A stretch of 64,000 nt of DNA, taken from Castellaniella ginsengisoli. GTDB taxonomy: Bacteria > Pseudomonadota > Gammaproteobacteria > Burkholderiales > Burkholderiaceae_B. The stretch lies in the NCBI RefSeq assembly GCF_039523235.1, contig NZ_BAAAEX010000010.1; one strand, written 5' to 3'. Positions 31,566 through 40,032 of this stretch are shown here, one piece after another. The notes beneath the pieces were generated by a model, which was given only the letters and a program-made list of their open reading frames with translations, had not been told where the DNA came from and did no database searches. Position 1 is the stretch's first letter; every line of letters begins with the position of its first letter. The position numbers and the translations under genes were made by a program.

Positions 31566-33055
31566 TGCGTGAATGGTCTCTTTCGCAGCGCCTGTCGGCC
31601 GTGTTCGTCGTGCTGCTGCTGGCCTGCTGCGCCGCGTCGGTCGCCTTGCAGATGCGGGGTGGAGAACGCCATGAGCAGGAGGTCGTTCAGCGCCTTTCGC
31701 TTGCCTTGGCCCCGCAGATCGCGAGCTATCCGGAACTGGTGGCCGCCGGGGGATTCAACCCTCCGGCGGTGCGCGGCCTGTTCGACAAGCTCATGGCGGT
31801 GAATCCCAGCGTCGAAGTCTACCTGCTGGACGCGACCGGGCGCATCATGGCCTACTCGGCCCCCGAGGGGGCCGTCAAGCGCACGCGGGTGGACCTGGCC
31901 CCCATTGAGTCGCTGCTGGGCGGCGGCACGCTGCCGATCTTCGGCGACGATCCGCGCAATCCCGGCGGGCGCAAGGTCTTCAGCGCCGCGCCGCTGGAAT
32001 CGGCGAGTCCCGGGGCGGGCTTCGTCTATGTGGTTCTGCAGGGGGAGAGCCACGACTCGCTGGCCGCGCATGTGAATGCCGGCGGTGCGGCCAATGCGAT
32101 GCTGTGGTCCATGGGGCTGGTGGCCCTGCTGGGCCTGCTGGCCGGTCTGACGGCGTTCCATCTGATCACGCGCCCGCTGCGCACGTTGACCGAGGCCGTG
32201 CGGGGTCTCGAAGCCCACGGCATGTCCTGGCTGCCTCAGGCCCGGCCGCTGCTCAGGCAGGCGGCGCACAGCGGCAGCGACTTGAGGCTGCTGAGCCGCA
32301 GCTTCGAAGATCTGGCGCAACGCATCGACGAGCAATGGCGCGCGCTGCGCGACCAGGACCACCTGCGGCGGGAGCTGTTTGCCAACCTCTCGCACGATTT
32401 GCGCACGCCGCTTACATCGCTGCATGGCTACCTGGAGACTTTGCGGATGAAGTCCGGCGCGCTGGGCCCGCGCGAACAGCAGCGCTACCTCGACATCGCC
32501 CTGGAGCAAAGCCGCAAGGTCGGCCGCCTGGCCCAGGAAATGTTCGAACTTGCGCGGTTGGAGTACGGCATGGTCAAGCCGCAGATGGAGCCCTTCTTCC
32601 TGACCGACCTGTTGCAGGACGTATTCCAGAAATTCGAATTGGCGACGGAGGCGCGCGGACAGCGCCTGGTGGCCGACATCGTGCCCGGCTTGCCGCAGGT
32701 GAGAGCCGATCTCGCCATGATGGAGCGCGTGCTGGTCAATCTGGTCGACAATGCGGTGCGGGCGACCCCGGAGGGCGGGGACATCACCGTGCGGCTCAGG
32801 CCGCATGGGCGCGATGGCATCGAGGTCATCGTGTGCGATACCGGGCCGGGCATTGCGCCCGCCTTGGCACAGCATCTGTTTGAACGCCCGGCCTTCACGG
32901 GCTATGCGGCCGCCCAGGAATCGCGTTCGGGCGGGTTCGGGCTGATGATCGTGAGCCGCATCCTTCAATTGCACAAAAGCGCGATCCGGCTGTTGCCGCA
33001 ATCCGGTGCGGGCGCGGTCTTCCAGTTCGTGTTGCGGTGCGAGGCGGATCGGTAG
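31559..33055 (+). CDS. Membrane-bound sensor histidine kinase
   Basis: This 498-residue kinase has two membrane spans (about residues 10-31 and 180-200) around a periplasmic sensor domain of about 145 residues, then a HAMP-like linker, the H box FANLSHDLRTPLTSLHG (H279), an N box (VNLVDNAVRATPEGG) and G boxes (CDTGPGIAP, RSGGFGLMIVSRI). The sensor region has only two Cys, both in the first membrane span, and Met at several positions; its signal is unknown. An alternative ATG at 31565 overlaps the regulator stop by one base. It forms a pair with the regulator upstream. Confidence 0.93.
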   Translation: MLMREWSLSQRLSAVFVVLLLACCAASVALQMRGGERHEQEVVQRLSLALAPQIASYPELVAAGGFNPPAVRGLFDKLMAVNPSVEVYLLDATGRIMAYSAPEGAVKRTRVDLAPIESLLGGGTLPIFGDDPRNPGGRKVFSAAPLESASPGAGFVYVVLQGESHDSLAAHVNAGGAANAMLWSMGLVALLGLLAGLTAFHLITRPLRTLTEAVRGLEAHGMSWLPQARPLLRQAAHSGSDLRLLSRSFEDLAQRIDEQWRALRDQDHLRRELFANLSHDLRTPLTSLHGYLETLRMKSGALGPREQQRYLDIALEQSRKVGRLAQEMFELARLEYGMVKPQMEPFFLTDLLQDVFQKFELATEARGQRLVADIVPGLPQVRADLAMMERVLVNLVDNAVRATPEGGDITVRLRPHGRDGIEVIVCDTGPGIAPALAQHLFERPAFTGYAAAQESRSGGFGLMIVSRILQLHKSAIRLLPQSGAGAVFQFVLRCEADR

Positions 33056-33076
33056 CCGCGCAGCCGTCCGGCCCGT

Positions 33077-33544
33077 TCAGGCCTGCCGGCAGCGAGGGCA
33101 GAGTGCGCGCAGTTCGGTTTCCTGGCCGCTCAAGGCATAGCCGGCCTGGGCGACGCAGTCGGCCAGGCGGCGGCCCAGTTCGGGGTCGCTGAGCTCGGCC
33201 ACGCTGCCGCAGCGGGTGCAGACGACCAGCACGTCGTGGGGCTGGCCGCCCGCGTCCGTGCAGGCGCTCCAGGCGTTGATGACATCGAGCCGGTGGATCA
33301 GGCCTTGCTCCGTCAGGAAATCCAAGGCGCGGTAGACCGTGGGGGGCGCGGCGCCGGGCTGCGCGGCCCGCAGGGCATCGAGCAACTCATAGGCCTTGAG
33401 GCTGCCGGAATGATGCAGGAGGGTTTCCAGCACCAGGCGCCGCAAGGGCGTCAGCCGCGACCCGCGCTGGGCGCAGAGCCGTTCGGCCGTGTCCAGGCGC
33501 TCGGCGATCTCGTCTGGCGAGTGGGAATGGGCCTTCATATTCAT
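33077..33544 (-). CDS. zur: Fur-family zinc uptake regulator Zur
   Basis: This 155-residue protein has a winged helix (about residues 20-85, RGSRLTPLRRLVLETLLHH, PPTVYRALDFLTEQGLIHRL) and a metal domain with CTRCGSVAEL (CxxC) and a terminal CPRC that form the structural zinc site. The wording PPTVYRALDFL with H-R-L-D-V-I-N-A-W is typical of Zur rather than Fur. It is divergent from a zinc-type ABC transporter with a Zur box between them, so it probably represses that operon, and itself, when zinc is ample. Confidence 0.9.
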   Translation of the reverse strand: MNMKAHSHSPDEIAERLDTAERLCAQRGSRLTPLRRLVLETLLHHSGSLKAYELLDALRAAQPGAAPPTVYRALDFLTEQGLIHRLDVINAWSACTDAGGQPHDVLVVCTRCGSVAELSDPELGRRLADCVAQAGYALSGQETELRALCPRCRQA

Positions 33545-33547
33545 TGG

Positions 33548-33565
33548 GTTATGTTATAACGTAAC
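33548..33565. promoter_or_regulatory. Zur box between zur and the ABC transporter operon
   Basis: GTTATGTTATAACGTAAC is a palindrome with 8 of 9 pairs matching and agrees with the proteobacterial Zur consensus built around ATGTTATAnnATAACAT. It begins 4 bases before the zur start codon on one side and lies 39 bases before the first ORF on the other. Confidence 0.85.
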
Positions 33566-33603
33566 GCATTCAATGCGCCATCACGCGTGTGCCACAGACG
33601 ATT

Positions 33604-33747
33604 ATGTCCCATTTCCCATTCTTCATCAGAGCGGGCCGCTATCGCGGTTCTTCCCTGCTGATGTCGGCCGGCCGGCGCATGCGCCGCGCCGCGCTGGCCG
33701 TGTTGTTCCTGTGGCTGTTGACCGGGTGGGCGCTGCAATGGTGGTAA
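33604..33747 (+). CDS. Small membrane protein (47 residues) at the head of the zinc operon
   Basis: An ORF of 47 codons begins at ATG 33604 and ends TAA 33745-33747, overlapping the ABC ATPase start by ten bases. The N-terminal half is basic (RAGRYRGSS, SAGRRMRRA) and the C-terminal half is one hydrophobic segment, ALAVLFLWLLTGWALQWW. I recognise no family. Its position between the Zur box and the transporter, and the overlap with the ATPase start, suggest a leader or accessory membrane peptide. It could also be chance; there is no strong ribosome site. Confidence 0.45.
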   Translation: MSHFPFFIRAGRYRGSSLLMSAGRRMRRAALAVLFLWLLTGWALQWW

Positions 33748-34478
33748 GCCCGGCGCCCGCCGCGGCGCCGCCCGCCATCGAGCTGCAACGGGTCTGGCTG
33801 GGCTGGCGCGACCGGATCGCGGTGCGCGACGCCAGCGGCGTGTTTTCCCGTGGATCGCTGACGGCGGTCGTCGGCCCCAATGGGGCCGGAAAATCCACGC
33901 TGATCAAGGCCATGGCGGGCCGCTTGAGTCCCGCCCGGGGCCGTATCCGGATCGATCCGGAGATCGCGGGCGACCTGGCCTGCCTGCCGCAGTCGGCCGA
34001 ACTGGATCTCGACTTTCCCGTCAGCACCTTCGACTTGGTGGCCATGGGCGCCTGGCACCGGCTGGGCGCCTGGCGCGGGCTGAGCGCCGAAGGCCGGGAT
34101 GCGGTCGAGGCGGCCTTGCAGGCCGTGGGCCTGGCGGGCCTGGGCCGGCGGTCCGTGGACACGCTGTCCGGCGGCCAGCGGCAACGGGCGCTGTTTGCGC
34201 GGCTGATGCTGCGCGATGCGCAGGTGATCCTTCTGGACGAGCCGTTCGCCGCCGTGGACCGGGCGACGACCGAGGATTTGCTGGCGCTGCTGCACCAATG
34301 GCATGGCGAGGGGCGCACGCTGATCGTCGTGCTGCACGACCTGGACATGGTGCGCGCTTATTTTCCGCAGGCGCTGCTGCTGGCCGGCCAGGTCGTGGGC
34401 TGGGGAGACAGTGGCCAGGTGCTGTGCGCGGCCAATCTGCACCTGGCGCGGCATTTGTGCGCCGGGGGGGCGGTCTGA
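33738..34478 (+). CDS. znuC: Zinc (metal) ABC transporter ATP-binding protein, ZnuC-like
   Basis: This 246-residue ATPase has Walker A VVGPNGAGKSTLIKAMAG (about residues 43-60), Q-loop LPQSAELD, signature DTLSGGQRQRALFARLML, Walker B VILLDEPFAAVD and H-loop VVLHDLDMV. The FPVSTFDLVAMGAWHRLG stretch is typical of the metal-type (ZnuC/MntB/SitB) group. The Zur box upstream favours zinc over manganese. It overlaps the permease gene by one base (TGATG). Confidence 0.88.
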   Translation: MVVSPAPAAAPPAIELQRVWLGWRDRIAVRDASGVFSRGSLTAVVGPNGAGKSTLIKAMAGRLSPARGRIRIDPEIAGDLACLPQSAELDLDFPVSTFDLVAMGAWHRLGAWRGLSAEGRDAVEAALQAVGLAGLGRRSVDTLSGGQRQRALFARLMLRDAQVILLDEPFAAVDRATTEDLLALLHQWHGEGRTLIVVLHDLDMVRAYFPQALLLAGQVVGWGDSGQVLCAANLHLARHLCAGGAV

Positions 34479-35380
34479 TGGATCTGTGGAACTGGCTGGT
34501 GCAGCCTTTCATCGAGTTCGGTTTCATGCGCCGCGCCCTGGCAGGCGCCTGGGCGCTGGCTTTCGCCGCCGGACCGCTGGGGGTGTTTCTGGTGCTGCGC
34601 AGGCTCAGCCTCATGGGCGACGCCATGGCCCACGCCATCCTGCCGGGCGTGGCGGTCGGTTTCCTGACGGCGGGGCTGTCGATGACGGCCATGACGCTCG
34701 GCGGGCTGGTGACCGGCGTGGCGGTGGCCGTGCTGGCCGGGCTGGTGTCGCGCATGACGCCGCTGCGCGAAGACGCCAGCTTCGCGGCTTTCTATCTCGT
34801 CTCCCTCGGGCTGGGGGTGTTGCTGGTGTCCCTGAAGGGCACCAATATGGACTTGATCCACGTGCTGTTCGGCACCGTGCTGGGGCTTGGCGATGCGGCC
34901 CTGATCCTGGTCACGGCGGTCAGCAGCGTGACGCTGCTGGCGTTGGCGGCCCTGCTTCGGGTGCTGGCGCTGGAATGCCTGGATCCGGGTTTTCTGCGTG
35001 CGCAGGGCCGGGCGGGGGCCTGGGCGCACATCGGTTTTCTGCTCTTGCTGGTGTTGAACCTGGTTGCAGGCTTCCAGGTGCTGGGCACCCTGATGGTGGT
35101 GGGGATCATGATGCTGCCCGCGACGGCGGCCCGGTTCTGGGTGCGGCCGGTCGGTTCCCAGATGGCGCTGGCCGCCGCGCTGGGCGCCTTCGCATCCTAC
35201 GCGGGCCTGCTGGTGTCCTATCACGCGGATGTGCCCGCGTCGCCGGCCATCATCCTGGCGGCCGGCGTCCTGCATTTCATCTCGGTCGGGTTCGGGCCGC
35301 ACGGCGGCATCCTGCTGGCCTGGCGCGCAGCGCGGGCGCGGCGCCAGCAACTGCTGCAGTCCCTGGAAGACAACCCGTAG
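34478..35380 (+). CDS. znuB: Zinc (metal) ABC transporter permease, ZnuB-like
   Basis: This 300-residue ABC-3 family permease has eight or nine hydrophobic segments and the family motifs RRLSLMGDAMAHAILPGVA (about 41-59), ALECLDPGFLRAQG and FQVLGTLMVVGIMMLPATAA. It should form the membrane channel for the ATPase encoded upstream. No periplasmic binding protein (ZnuA) gene follows; xerC converges downstream. The binding protein must lie elsewhere in the genome. Confidence 0.88.
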   Translation: MDLWNWLVQPFIEFGFMRRALAGAWALAFAAGPLGVFLVLRRLSLMGDAMAHAILPGVAVGFLTAGLSMTAMTLGGLVTGVAVAVLAGLVSRMTPLREDASFAAFYLVSLGLGVLLVSLKGTNMDLIHVLFGTVLGLGDAALILVTAVSSVTLLALAALLRVLALECLDPGFLRAQGRAGAWAHIGFLLLLVLNLVAGFQVLGTLMVVGIMMLPATAARFWVRPVGSQMALAAALGAFASYAGLLVSYHADVPASPAIILAAGVLHFISVGFGPHGGILLAWRAARARRQQLLQSLEDNP

Positions 35381-35409
35381 CCGGCCCCGGCTTGCCCGGC
35401 GTGCCGCAC

Positions 35410-36432
35410 TCAGTCTTTCGACTTGCGCTGCGCCCTGGGGTGGGCCTGATCGTAGCTGGCGGCCAGGTGCTGGAAATCCAGGCGGGTGTAGATCTGGGTC
35501 GTGGAGATGTTGGCGTGCCCCAGCAGTTCCTGGACGGCGCGCAGATCCTGGGCGGATTGCAGCAGGTGGCTGGCGAAGCTGTGCCGCAGGCTGTGCGGAT
35601 GCACGTGCAGCGGCAGGCCCACGCGCTGCGCCAGGGCCTGCAGACGCAACTGCACGACGCGCGGGCCGATGCGCTGGCCGCGTTCGCCCAGAAACAGCGC
35701 CGCCCGGGCATCCTCGTCGGATCGTGGGTTCAGCAGTTCGGCCCGGACCTCGAGCCAGGCGCGCAGGGCATCCAGCGCCTGGCGGCCCAGCGGCACGATC
35801 CGGGTCTTGCCGCCCTTGCCCCGGACGACCGCCTCGCCCTCGTCGGCCTGGATCCAGCTATGCGAGGCGTGGCCGGGCGTGCGTACCGGCTGCCAATCCA
35901 GGCCGATCAGTTCGGACAGCCGCAGGCCGCCGGAATACAGGATCTCGAACATGGCCATGTCGCGGCGTTCGACCGGGGTTTCGGCGGGCGGCAATTGGCT
36001 GCGGTCCAGCAGGGCCTGGGCCTGATCCACGGACAGGGCCTTGGGCAGGCTGTGCGGGATGCGGGGCGCGCGCACGCCGTGGGCCGGATTGCGCGTCAGG
36101 CCGGCGGCTGGCGCCCGCCATTCGTAGTAGCCGCGCCAGGCGGCCAGGGCGCGCGCCAGGCTGCGGGGCTGCAGGCCCGAGGCATGCAGCCGGCCCAGGG
36201 CCTGGCGGATCTGGGCTTCGCCCAGCGTGTCCAGGGCCTGGTCGGGGAAGCAGCGCTGCAGCGCCTGCAGGTCGCGGCGGTAGGCGGCGAGGGTATGGCC
36301 GGAATAGCGTTGCTGGGCGCCCAGTTCGGACAGCCAGGCTTCGGCCAGGGCATCGTCTGCCGCCGTATGGCCGGCGGCATCTGCGGCGGGAGCCGCCCGA
36401 CCCGGAGGGCGCCGGCCGGAGTGCGCGTTCAT
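35410..36432 (-). CDS. xerC: Site-specific tyrosine recombinase XerC
   Basis: This 340-residue recombinase has a SAM-like N-terminal domain (about 25-130) and a catalytic domain with GGLRLSELIGLDW (Arg I), VRGKGGKTRIVPLG (Lys), PHSLRHSFASHLL (H-x-x-R) and LGHANISTTQIYTRLD (His and the nucleophile Tyr). It resolves chromosome dimers at dif together with XerD. The first about 20 residues form a Pro/Ala-rich extension. It follows DUF484 and dapF in the same direction, the order also seen in Burkholderia and Bordetella and in enteric dapF-yigA-xerC. Confidence 0.95.
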   Translation of the reverse strand: MNAHSGRRPPGRAAPAADAAGHTAADDALAEAWLSELGAQQRYSGHTLAAYRRDLQALQRCFPDQALDTLGEAQIRQALGRLHASGLQPRSLARALAAWRGYYEWRAPAAGLTRNPAHGVRAPRIPHSLPKALSVDQAQALLDRSQLPPAETPVERRDMAMFEILYSGGLRLSELIGLDWQPVRTPGHASHSWIQADEGEAVVRGKGGKTRIVPLGRQALDALRAWLEVRAELLNPRSDEDARAALFLGERGQRIGPRVVQLRLQALAQRVGLPLHVHPHSLRHSFASHLLQSAQDLRAVQELLGHANISTTQIYTRLDFQHLAASYDQAHPRAQRKSKD

Positions 36433-36454
36433 GGCGGTCCGCGGTCCGGTCTGC

Positions 36455-37135
36455 TCAGGCGGCCTCGGGCGCCGGGCGGGCCAGCCGCCCCAGGGCCGCC
36501 CCCGCCAACGAGGCAATCAGCGAGAGAAAGGCCGTGCCCATGTCGGGGGTGAAGCGCCCGGCGTCGTCCGAGCCCAGGACCAGCAGCCCGACCGGGGAGG
36601 CGCCATTCAATGTGCGCAGAGGCAGGATAGCCAGCGAAGCGGGTTCCGAGGCCAGCCAGCGGGCGGGTTCCTGGTCCTTGTTCGGGCCGCAGTAGGGCTG
36701 CGCGAGGCTTTCGGCATAGGCGCGGATCCCGGCATCGATGTCTTGCGCGAATTCGCTGTCTTCCAGCGCGGGCAGATCCCAGACCCGCAGGGCAATGGCG
36801 CTGAGGTCGAACTGGTCGGACAGGCTGCGGATGATGTGGGCCGGAATGCGGCCGGCATCGGGCTCGGCCAGCATGCGGGCGCACCATTGCATGAGCGACT
36901 GGTTGATGCGCTCGTTGCCCCCGGCGTTGTGCAGCAGTTGCATCAGCCGGTGCTCGTGTTCCTTGACGCGGGCGCGCAGGGTCAGGATCTGCCGCTCGCC
37001 CAGCGAGATCGCGCGGGCCTGGTGGGGATGGGGCACGTGCAGCGAAGAAAAAACGTCGGCGTGCGCCTCGAAGAAATCGGGGTTGCGGCTGAGGTAGTCC
37101 GCCACGTCCTGGGCGGTGAAGGCATCTTGTGTCAT
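36455..37135 (-). CDS. DUF484 family protein (YigA-like, GAF-like fold)
   Basis: This 226-residue protein has the DUF484 pattern: an N-terminal FTAQDVADYLSRNPDFFEAH and LHVPHPHQARAISLGERQI, then a predicted coiled coil (LRARVKEHEHRLMQLLHNA), and a GAF-like C-terminal domain with LPLRTLNGASPVGLLVLGSD. Its function is unknown; the gene regularly lies between dapF and xerC. The ATG at 37135 overlaps the dapF stop by four bases. Confidence 0.92.
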   Translation of the reverse strand: MTQDAFTAQDVADYLSRNPDFFEAHADVFSSLHVPHPHQARAISLGERQILTLRARVKEHEHRLMQLLHNAGGNERINQSLMQWCARMLAEPDAGRIPAHIIRSLSDQFDLSAIALRVWDLPALEDSEFAQDIDAGIRAYAESLAQPYCGPNKDQEPARWLASEPASLAILPLRTLNGASPVGLLVLGSDDAGRFTPDMGTAFLSLIASLAGAALGRLARPAPEAA

Positions 37136-38010
37136 GTGGGCGTTCCGTCCGTGAGAGCGTCGATGTCGATCTTGCCATGGAAAACCGTGGTCGCCGGGCC
37201 CCGCATGCACAGCGTCTGGCCGTCCCATTCGATGTGCAGGGCGCCGCCGCGCGTGTCCACCCGCACGGGGCTGTCCAGCAGGCCGCGCCGGATGCCGGCG
37301 ACGGCGGCGGCGCAGGCGCCGGTGCCGCAGGCCAGGGTTTCGCCCGCGCCGCGCTCGTAGACCCGCAACCGAATGTGGTGGCGGTCGATCACCTGCATGA
37401 AGCCGGCGTTGACGCGCTGGGCGAAACGGGGGTGGGATTCGATGGCGGGCCCCAGGCGGGCGACCGGATGCGTATCCACTTCATCGACCAGGGTCACGGC
37501 GTGCGGGTTGGAAATCGCCACCAGCGAACACCAGACCTCGCCCGGCTCCTGCGGGAGGTCCAGCCGGTACAGCGTGTCCTTGCCGTGGGCGCGGGTTTCC
37601 AGGCCGGCCGGGTCGAAGGCCAGATCCCGGGGTGTGAAGGCGGTGCGGCCCATGTTCACGCTGACCTGGCCGTCGCCGGATTCGTGCAGGACGAGCAGGC
37701 CGGTGGCGATCTCGGCGCGAAGCGGATTGCGCCGCGACAGGCCCTGCTCGTGCACGAAGCGCACGAAGCAGCGCGCGCCGTTGCCGCAATGCTCGACTTC
37801 GCCGCCATCGGCATTGAATATCCGGTAGCGGAAATCGGCATCCGGGTGCAGGGGCTCTTCGACGAGCAGGATCTGATCGGCGCCAATGCCGCGATGGCGA
37901 TCCGCCAGGGCGCGCGCTTGCGCGGGCGTCAGGTCGATGGACTGGCGCACGCCGTCCAGGACGACGAAGTCGTTGCCGGCGCCATGCATTTTGGTGAAGT
38001 TCCAGATCAT
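37132..38010 (-). CDS. dapF: Diaminopimelate epimerase
   Basis: This 292-residue protein has KMHGAGNDFVVLDG at the N-terminus, the first catalytic Cys in NADGGEVEHCGNGARCF (about residue 77) and the second in LACGTGACAAAVAGI (about residue 228). It interconverts LL- and meso-diaminopimelate for lysine and peptidoglycan synthesis. The upstream frame adds six residues that do not fit the family; the ATG at 38010 is used. It heads a coupled run with DUF484 and xerC. Confidence 0.97.
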   Translation of the reverse strand: MIWNFTKMHGAGNDFVVLDGVRQSIDLTPAQARALADRHRGIGADQILLVEEPLHPDADFRYRIFNADGGEVEHCGNGARCFVRFVHEQGLSRRNPLRAEIATGLLVLHESGDGQVSVNMGRTAFTPRDLAFDPAGLETRAHGKDTLYRLDLPQEPGEVWCSLVAISNPHAVTLVDEVDTHPVARLGPAIESHPRFAQRVNAGFMQVIDRHHIRLRVYERGAGETLACGTGACAAAVAGIRRGLLDSPVRVDTRGGALHIEWDGQTLCMRGPATTVFHGKIDIDALTDGTPT

Positions 38011-38094
38011 CGCCGCATTATCCTGCAAAAGCGGGCCTCCAGGCAGGAGCGCCCGTCTGTGTGCCGTGGTGAAGTGCGCAACGCGCGTGCTTGC

Positions 38095-38985
38095 TCAATA
38101 AAGCCCCGCCTCACCCTCGGGCCGCGTCTTGAAGCGCCGGTGCACCCAATAATACTGGGCCGGATCGCGCCGGACCTCGGCCTCGATCAGGGCGTTCAGG
38201 CGGGCGGTGGCGGCCTCGGGGCTGTGCCGGCCCGGGAAATCTTCGACGGGCGGGCCGATATCCACCCGGTAGCGGCCCGTGTCGAGGTCCAGGCGGCTGA
38301 TGACCGGGACCACGGCGGCGTCCCAGGCGGCGGCGATCTGGGCGGCCGACAGCAGGGTGGCGGCGGGCACGCCGAAAAAGGGGATGAAGGCGCTGCCCTG
38401 GCGGCCGAAATCCATGTCCGGCAGGTAGTACACGGGGACGCCCTTGCGCAGGTGGCGGATCAAGCCCCGCACGCCGTCGTGGCGGCTGATCAGGTGCACC
38501 CGGTTGAAGCGGCCGCGCCCCTGGCGCACGATCTCGTCCACATCGGCATCGCTCTGGCGCGTGTACATCGTGGCCGATTCTTTCAGGTACAAGGTCAGGC
38601 GTGTGGCGGCGGCGTCCAGGGCGATGAAGTGCGGCGCGAACATCAGGATGCGGCGTCCCTGGTCCAGCAAGGCCTGCAAGTGATGCTCGCCATGCAGTTC
38701 CACGGTGTCCAGGATGCGTGCGGGCGCGCCGAACCAGCACAGTCCCCGGTCGATGAAGGATTGGGCCAGCAGTTGGAAATGGCGGCGCGCCAGGGCGTTC
38801 CGGTCGGCCGGCGGCAGATCGGGGAAGCAGCATTCCAGGTTGACGCGCACGACGTGGGCGCGGGAGCGCAGCAGATGCGGCGTCAGCCACCCCAGAAGGC
38901 GGCCCCAGCGCAGTCTCGCTGCGGTGGAACAGCGGCCGAAATGACCCAGGACGGCGCGCAGCAGAGGTTTTTTATCAAAGGCCAT
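38095..38985 (-). CDS. LpxL/HtrB-type lipid A acyltransferase
   Basis: This 296-residue protein has the catalytic FAPHFIALD (H-x4-D, about residues 118-123), RQSDADVDEIVRQGRGRFNR, YLPDMDFGRQGSAFIPFFGV and the C-terminal YYWVHRRFKTRPEG. It transfers an acyl chain from acyl-ACP to a lipid A precursor at the inner membrane. A second, divergent member lies 49 bases upstream, so the two probably add different secondary acyl chains. Confidence 0.93.
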   Translation of the reverse strand: MAFDKKPLLRAVLGHFGRCSTAARLRWGRLLGWLTPHLLRSRAHVVRVNLECCFPDLPPADRNALARRHFQLLAQSFIDRGLCWFGAPARILDTVELHGEHHLQALLDQGRRILMFAPHFIALDAAATRLTLYLKESATMYTRQSDADVDEIVRQGRGRFNRVHLISRHDGVRGLIRHLRKGVPVYYLPDMDFGRQGSAFIPFFGVPAATLLSAAQIAAAWDAAVVPVISRLDLDTGRYRVDIGPPVEDFPGRHSPEAATARLNALIEAEVRRDPAQYYWVHRRFKTRPEGEAGLY

Positions 38986-39034
38986 GGTCGGAGTGAAGAA
39001 AGACGGCGGCGTGAGGCGGGCGCGGCCCGCGTGC

Positions 39035-39907
39035 TCAGGCCCGCCCCCGGGATGCCGACGCGGATTCGTCGGGCAGGGGCGGAGCGTCGTCCGGTTCTTT
39101 GTAGCGGTTGTAGCTCCACAGATATTGTTCGGGAAAGCGCCGGATCAGGGTTTCCATGGCCTGGTTGATGGCGGCGGCCAGGGCTTCCGGCGCGGCGGGC
39201 AGAGGTTCGGGCAGGCGCAGGTAATGGATGCGCCAGCCGCGTCCGCCCGGCAGGCGTTCGCCGGCGGTCAGGATCACGGCCACGCCCGTCTGCAGCGCCA
39301 GACGCGCGGCCAGGGTCATGGTCAGGGCGGGACGGCCGAAGAACGGCAGCCAGACGCCGTCGCCTTCGCGCGGCACCTGGTCGGGCAGCATGCCGACGGC
39401 CTCGCCGCGCTTCAGCGCCCGCACGAACTCGCGCACGCCATGGCGGTTGGCCGGCACGGCGCGCAGGTTGTGCATGTCGCGCGCGGATTCGACGATGGGG
39501 TCCAGCAACGCGCTGCGCGAGGGGCGGAACATCACCGTCAGCGGCCCGTGCTGGGTCAGGTGCCGGGCGGTGATCTCGAAGCAGCCCAGGTGCGGCGTCA
39601 GGTACAGCACGCCCCGGCCTTCGGCCAGCGCCTCGCGGACCACGGCCTCTTGATCGCTGTGCGTCAGGGCCAGGCAATGCGGTGTGCGCCACCAGACCTT
39701 GGGGATCTCCAGGATCATGGCGCCGGATTCGGCGGCGGCGCGGCGGGCGAAGGCGGGGTCGGCATAGCCGGCCTGGCGGGCGTTGGCCTGCAGGCGGCGG
39801 CGGTAGCGGCCCGGGAACCGGTAGACGAGGGCGCCGAGCAGCCGGCCGGTGGACTGTAGCCAGGACAGGGGCAGCGCGGCCAGCAGGCGAACGAGAAACA
39901 GCAGCAT
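39035..39907 (-). CDS. LpxL/LpxM-type lysophospholipid or lipid A acyltransferase, second copy
   Basis: This 290-residue protein has an N-terminal membrane segment (MLLFLVRLLAALPLSWLQS), the catalytic TPHLGCFE (H-x4-E in place of Asp), MFRPSRSALLDPIVESAR, LPDQVPREGDGVWLPFFGRP and the terminal QYLWSYNRYKEP. The ATG at 39907 is chosen because the longer frame to 40015 runs into the metK promoter region. It heads the run of five genes ending in xerC. Confidence 0.93.
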   Translation of the reverse strand: MLLFLVRLLAALPLSWLQSTGRLLGALVYRFPGRYRRRLQANARQAGYADPAFARRAAAESGAMILEIPKVWWRTPHCLALTHSDQEAVVREALAEGRGVLYLTPHLGCFEITARHLTQHGPLTVMFRPSRSALLDPIVESARDMHNLRAVPANRHGVREFVRALKRGEAVGMLPDQVPREGDGVWLPFFGRPALTMTLAARLALQTGVAVILTAGERLPGGRGWRIHYLRLPEPLPAAPEALAAAINQAMETLIRRFPEQYLWSYNRYKEPDDAPPLPDESASASRGRA

Positions 39908-40000
39908 GCGAAATCTGGGAAACGGTCTGGTCCGGCGCATCCCGCGGGCCGCGCGGATGCGCGCAGCGGGCAAACACCACACCGGGGAATAAGCTTTCTT

Positions 40001-40028
40001 TCTGACAACCGCCATTTTCGCTTAAAAT
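40001..40028 (+). promoter_or_regulatory. Sigma-70-like promoter of metK
   Basis: TCTGAC at 40001-40006 and TAAAAT at 40023-40028, spaced by 16 bases, predict a start near 40035, right at the 5' edge of the riboswitch stem. Confidence 0.6.
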
Positions 40029-40032
40029 GGAA

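Noticed and set aside
33738..35380. Manganese or iron transporter assignment (SitBC/MntBC)
   Set aside because: The families are close in sequence, but a Zur gene and Zur box directly upstream favour zinc.
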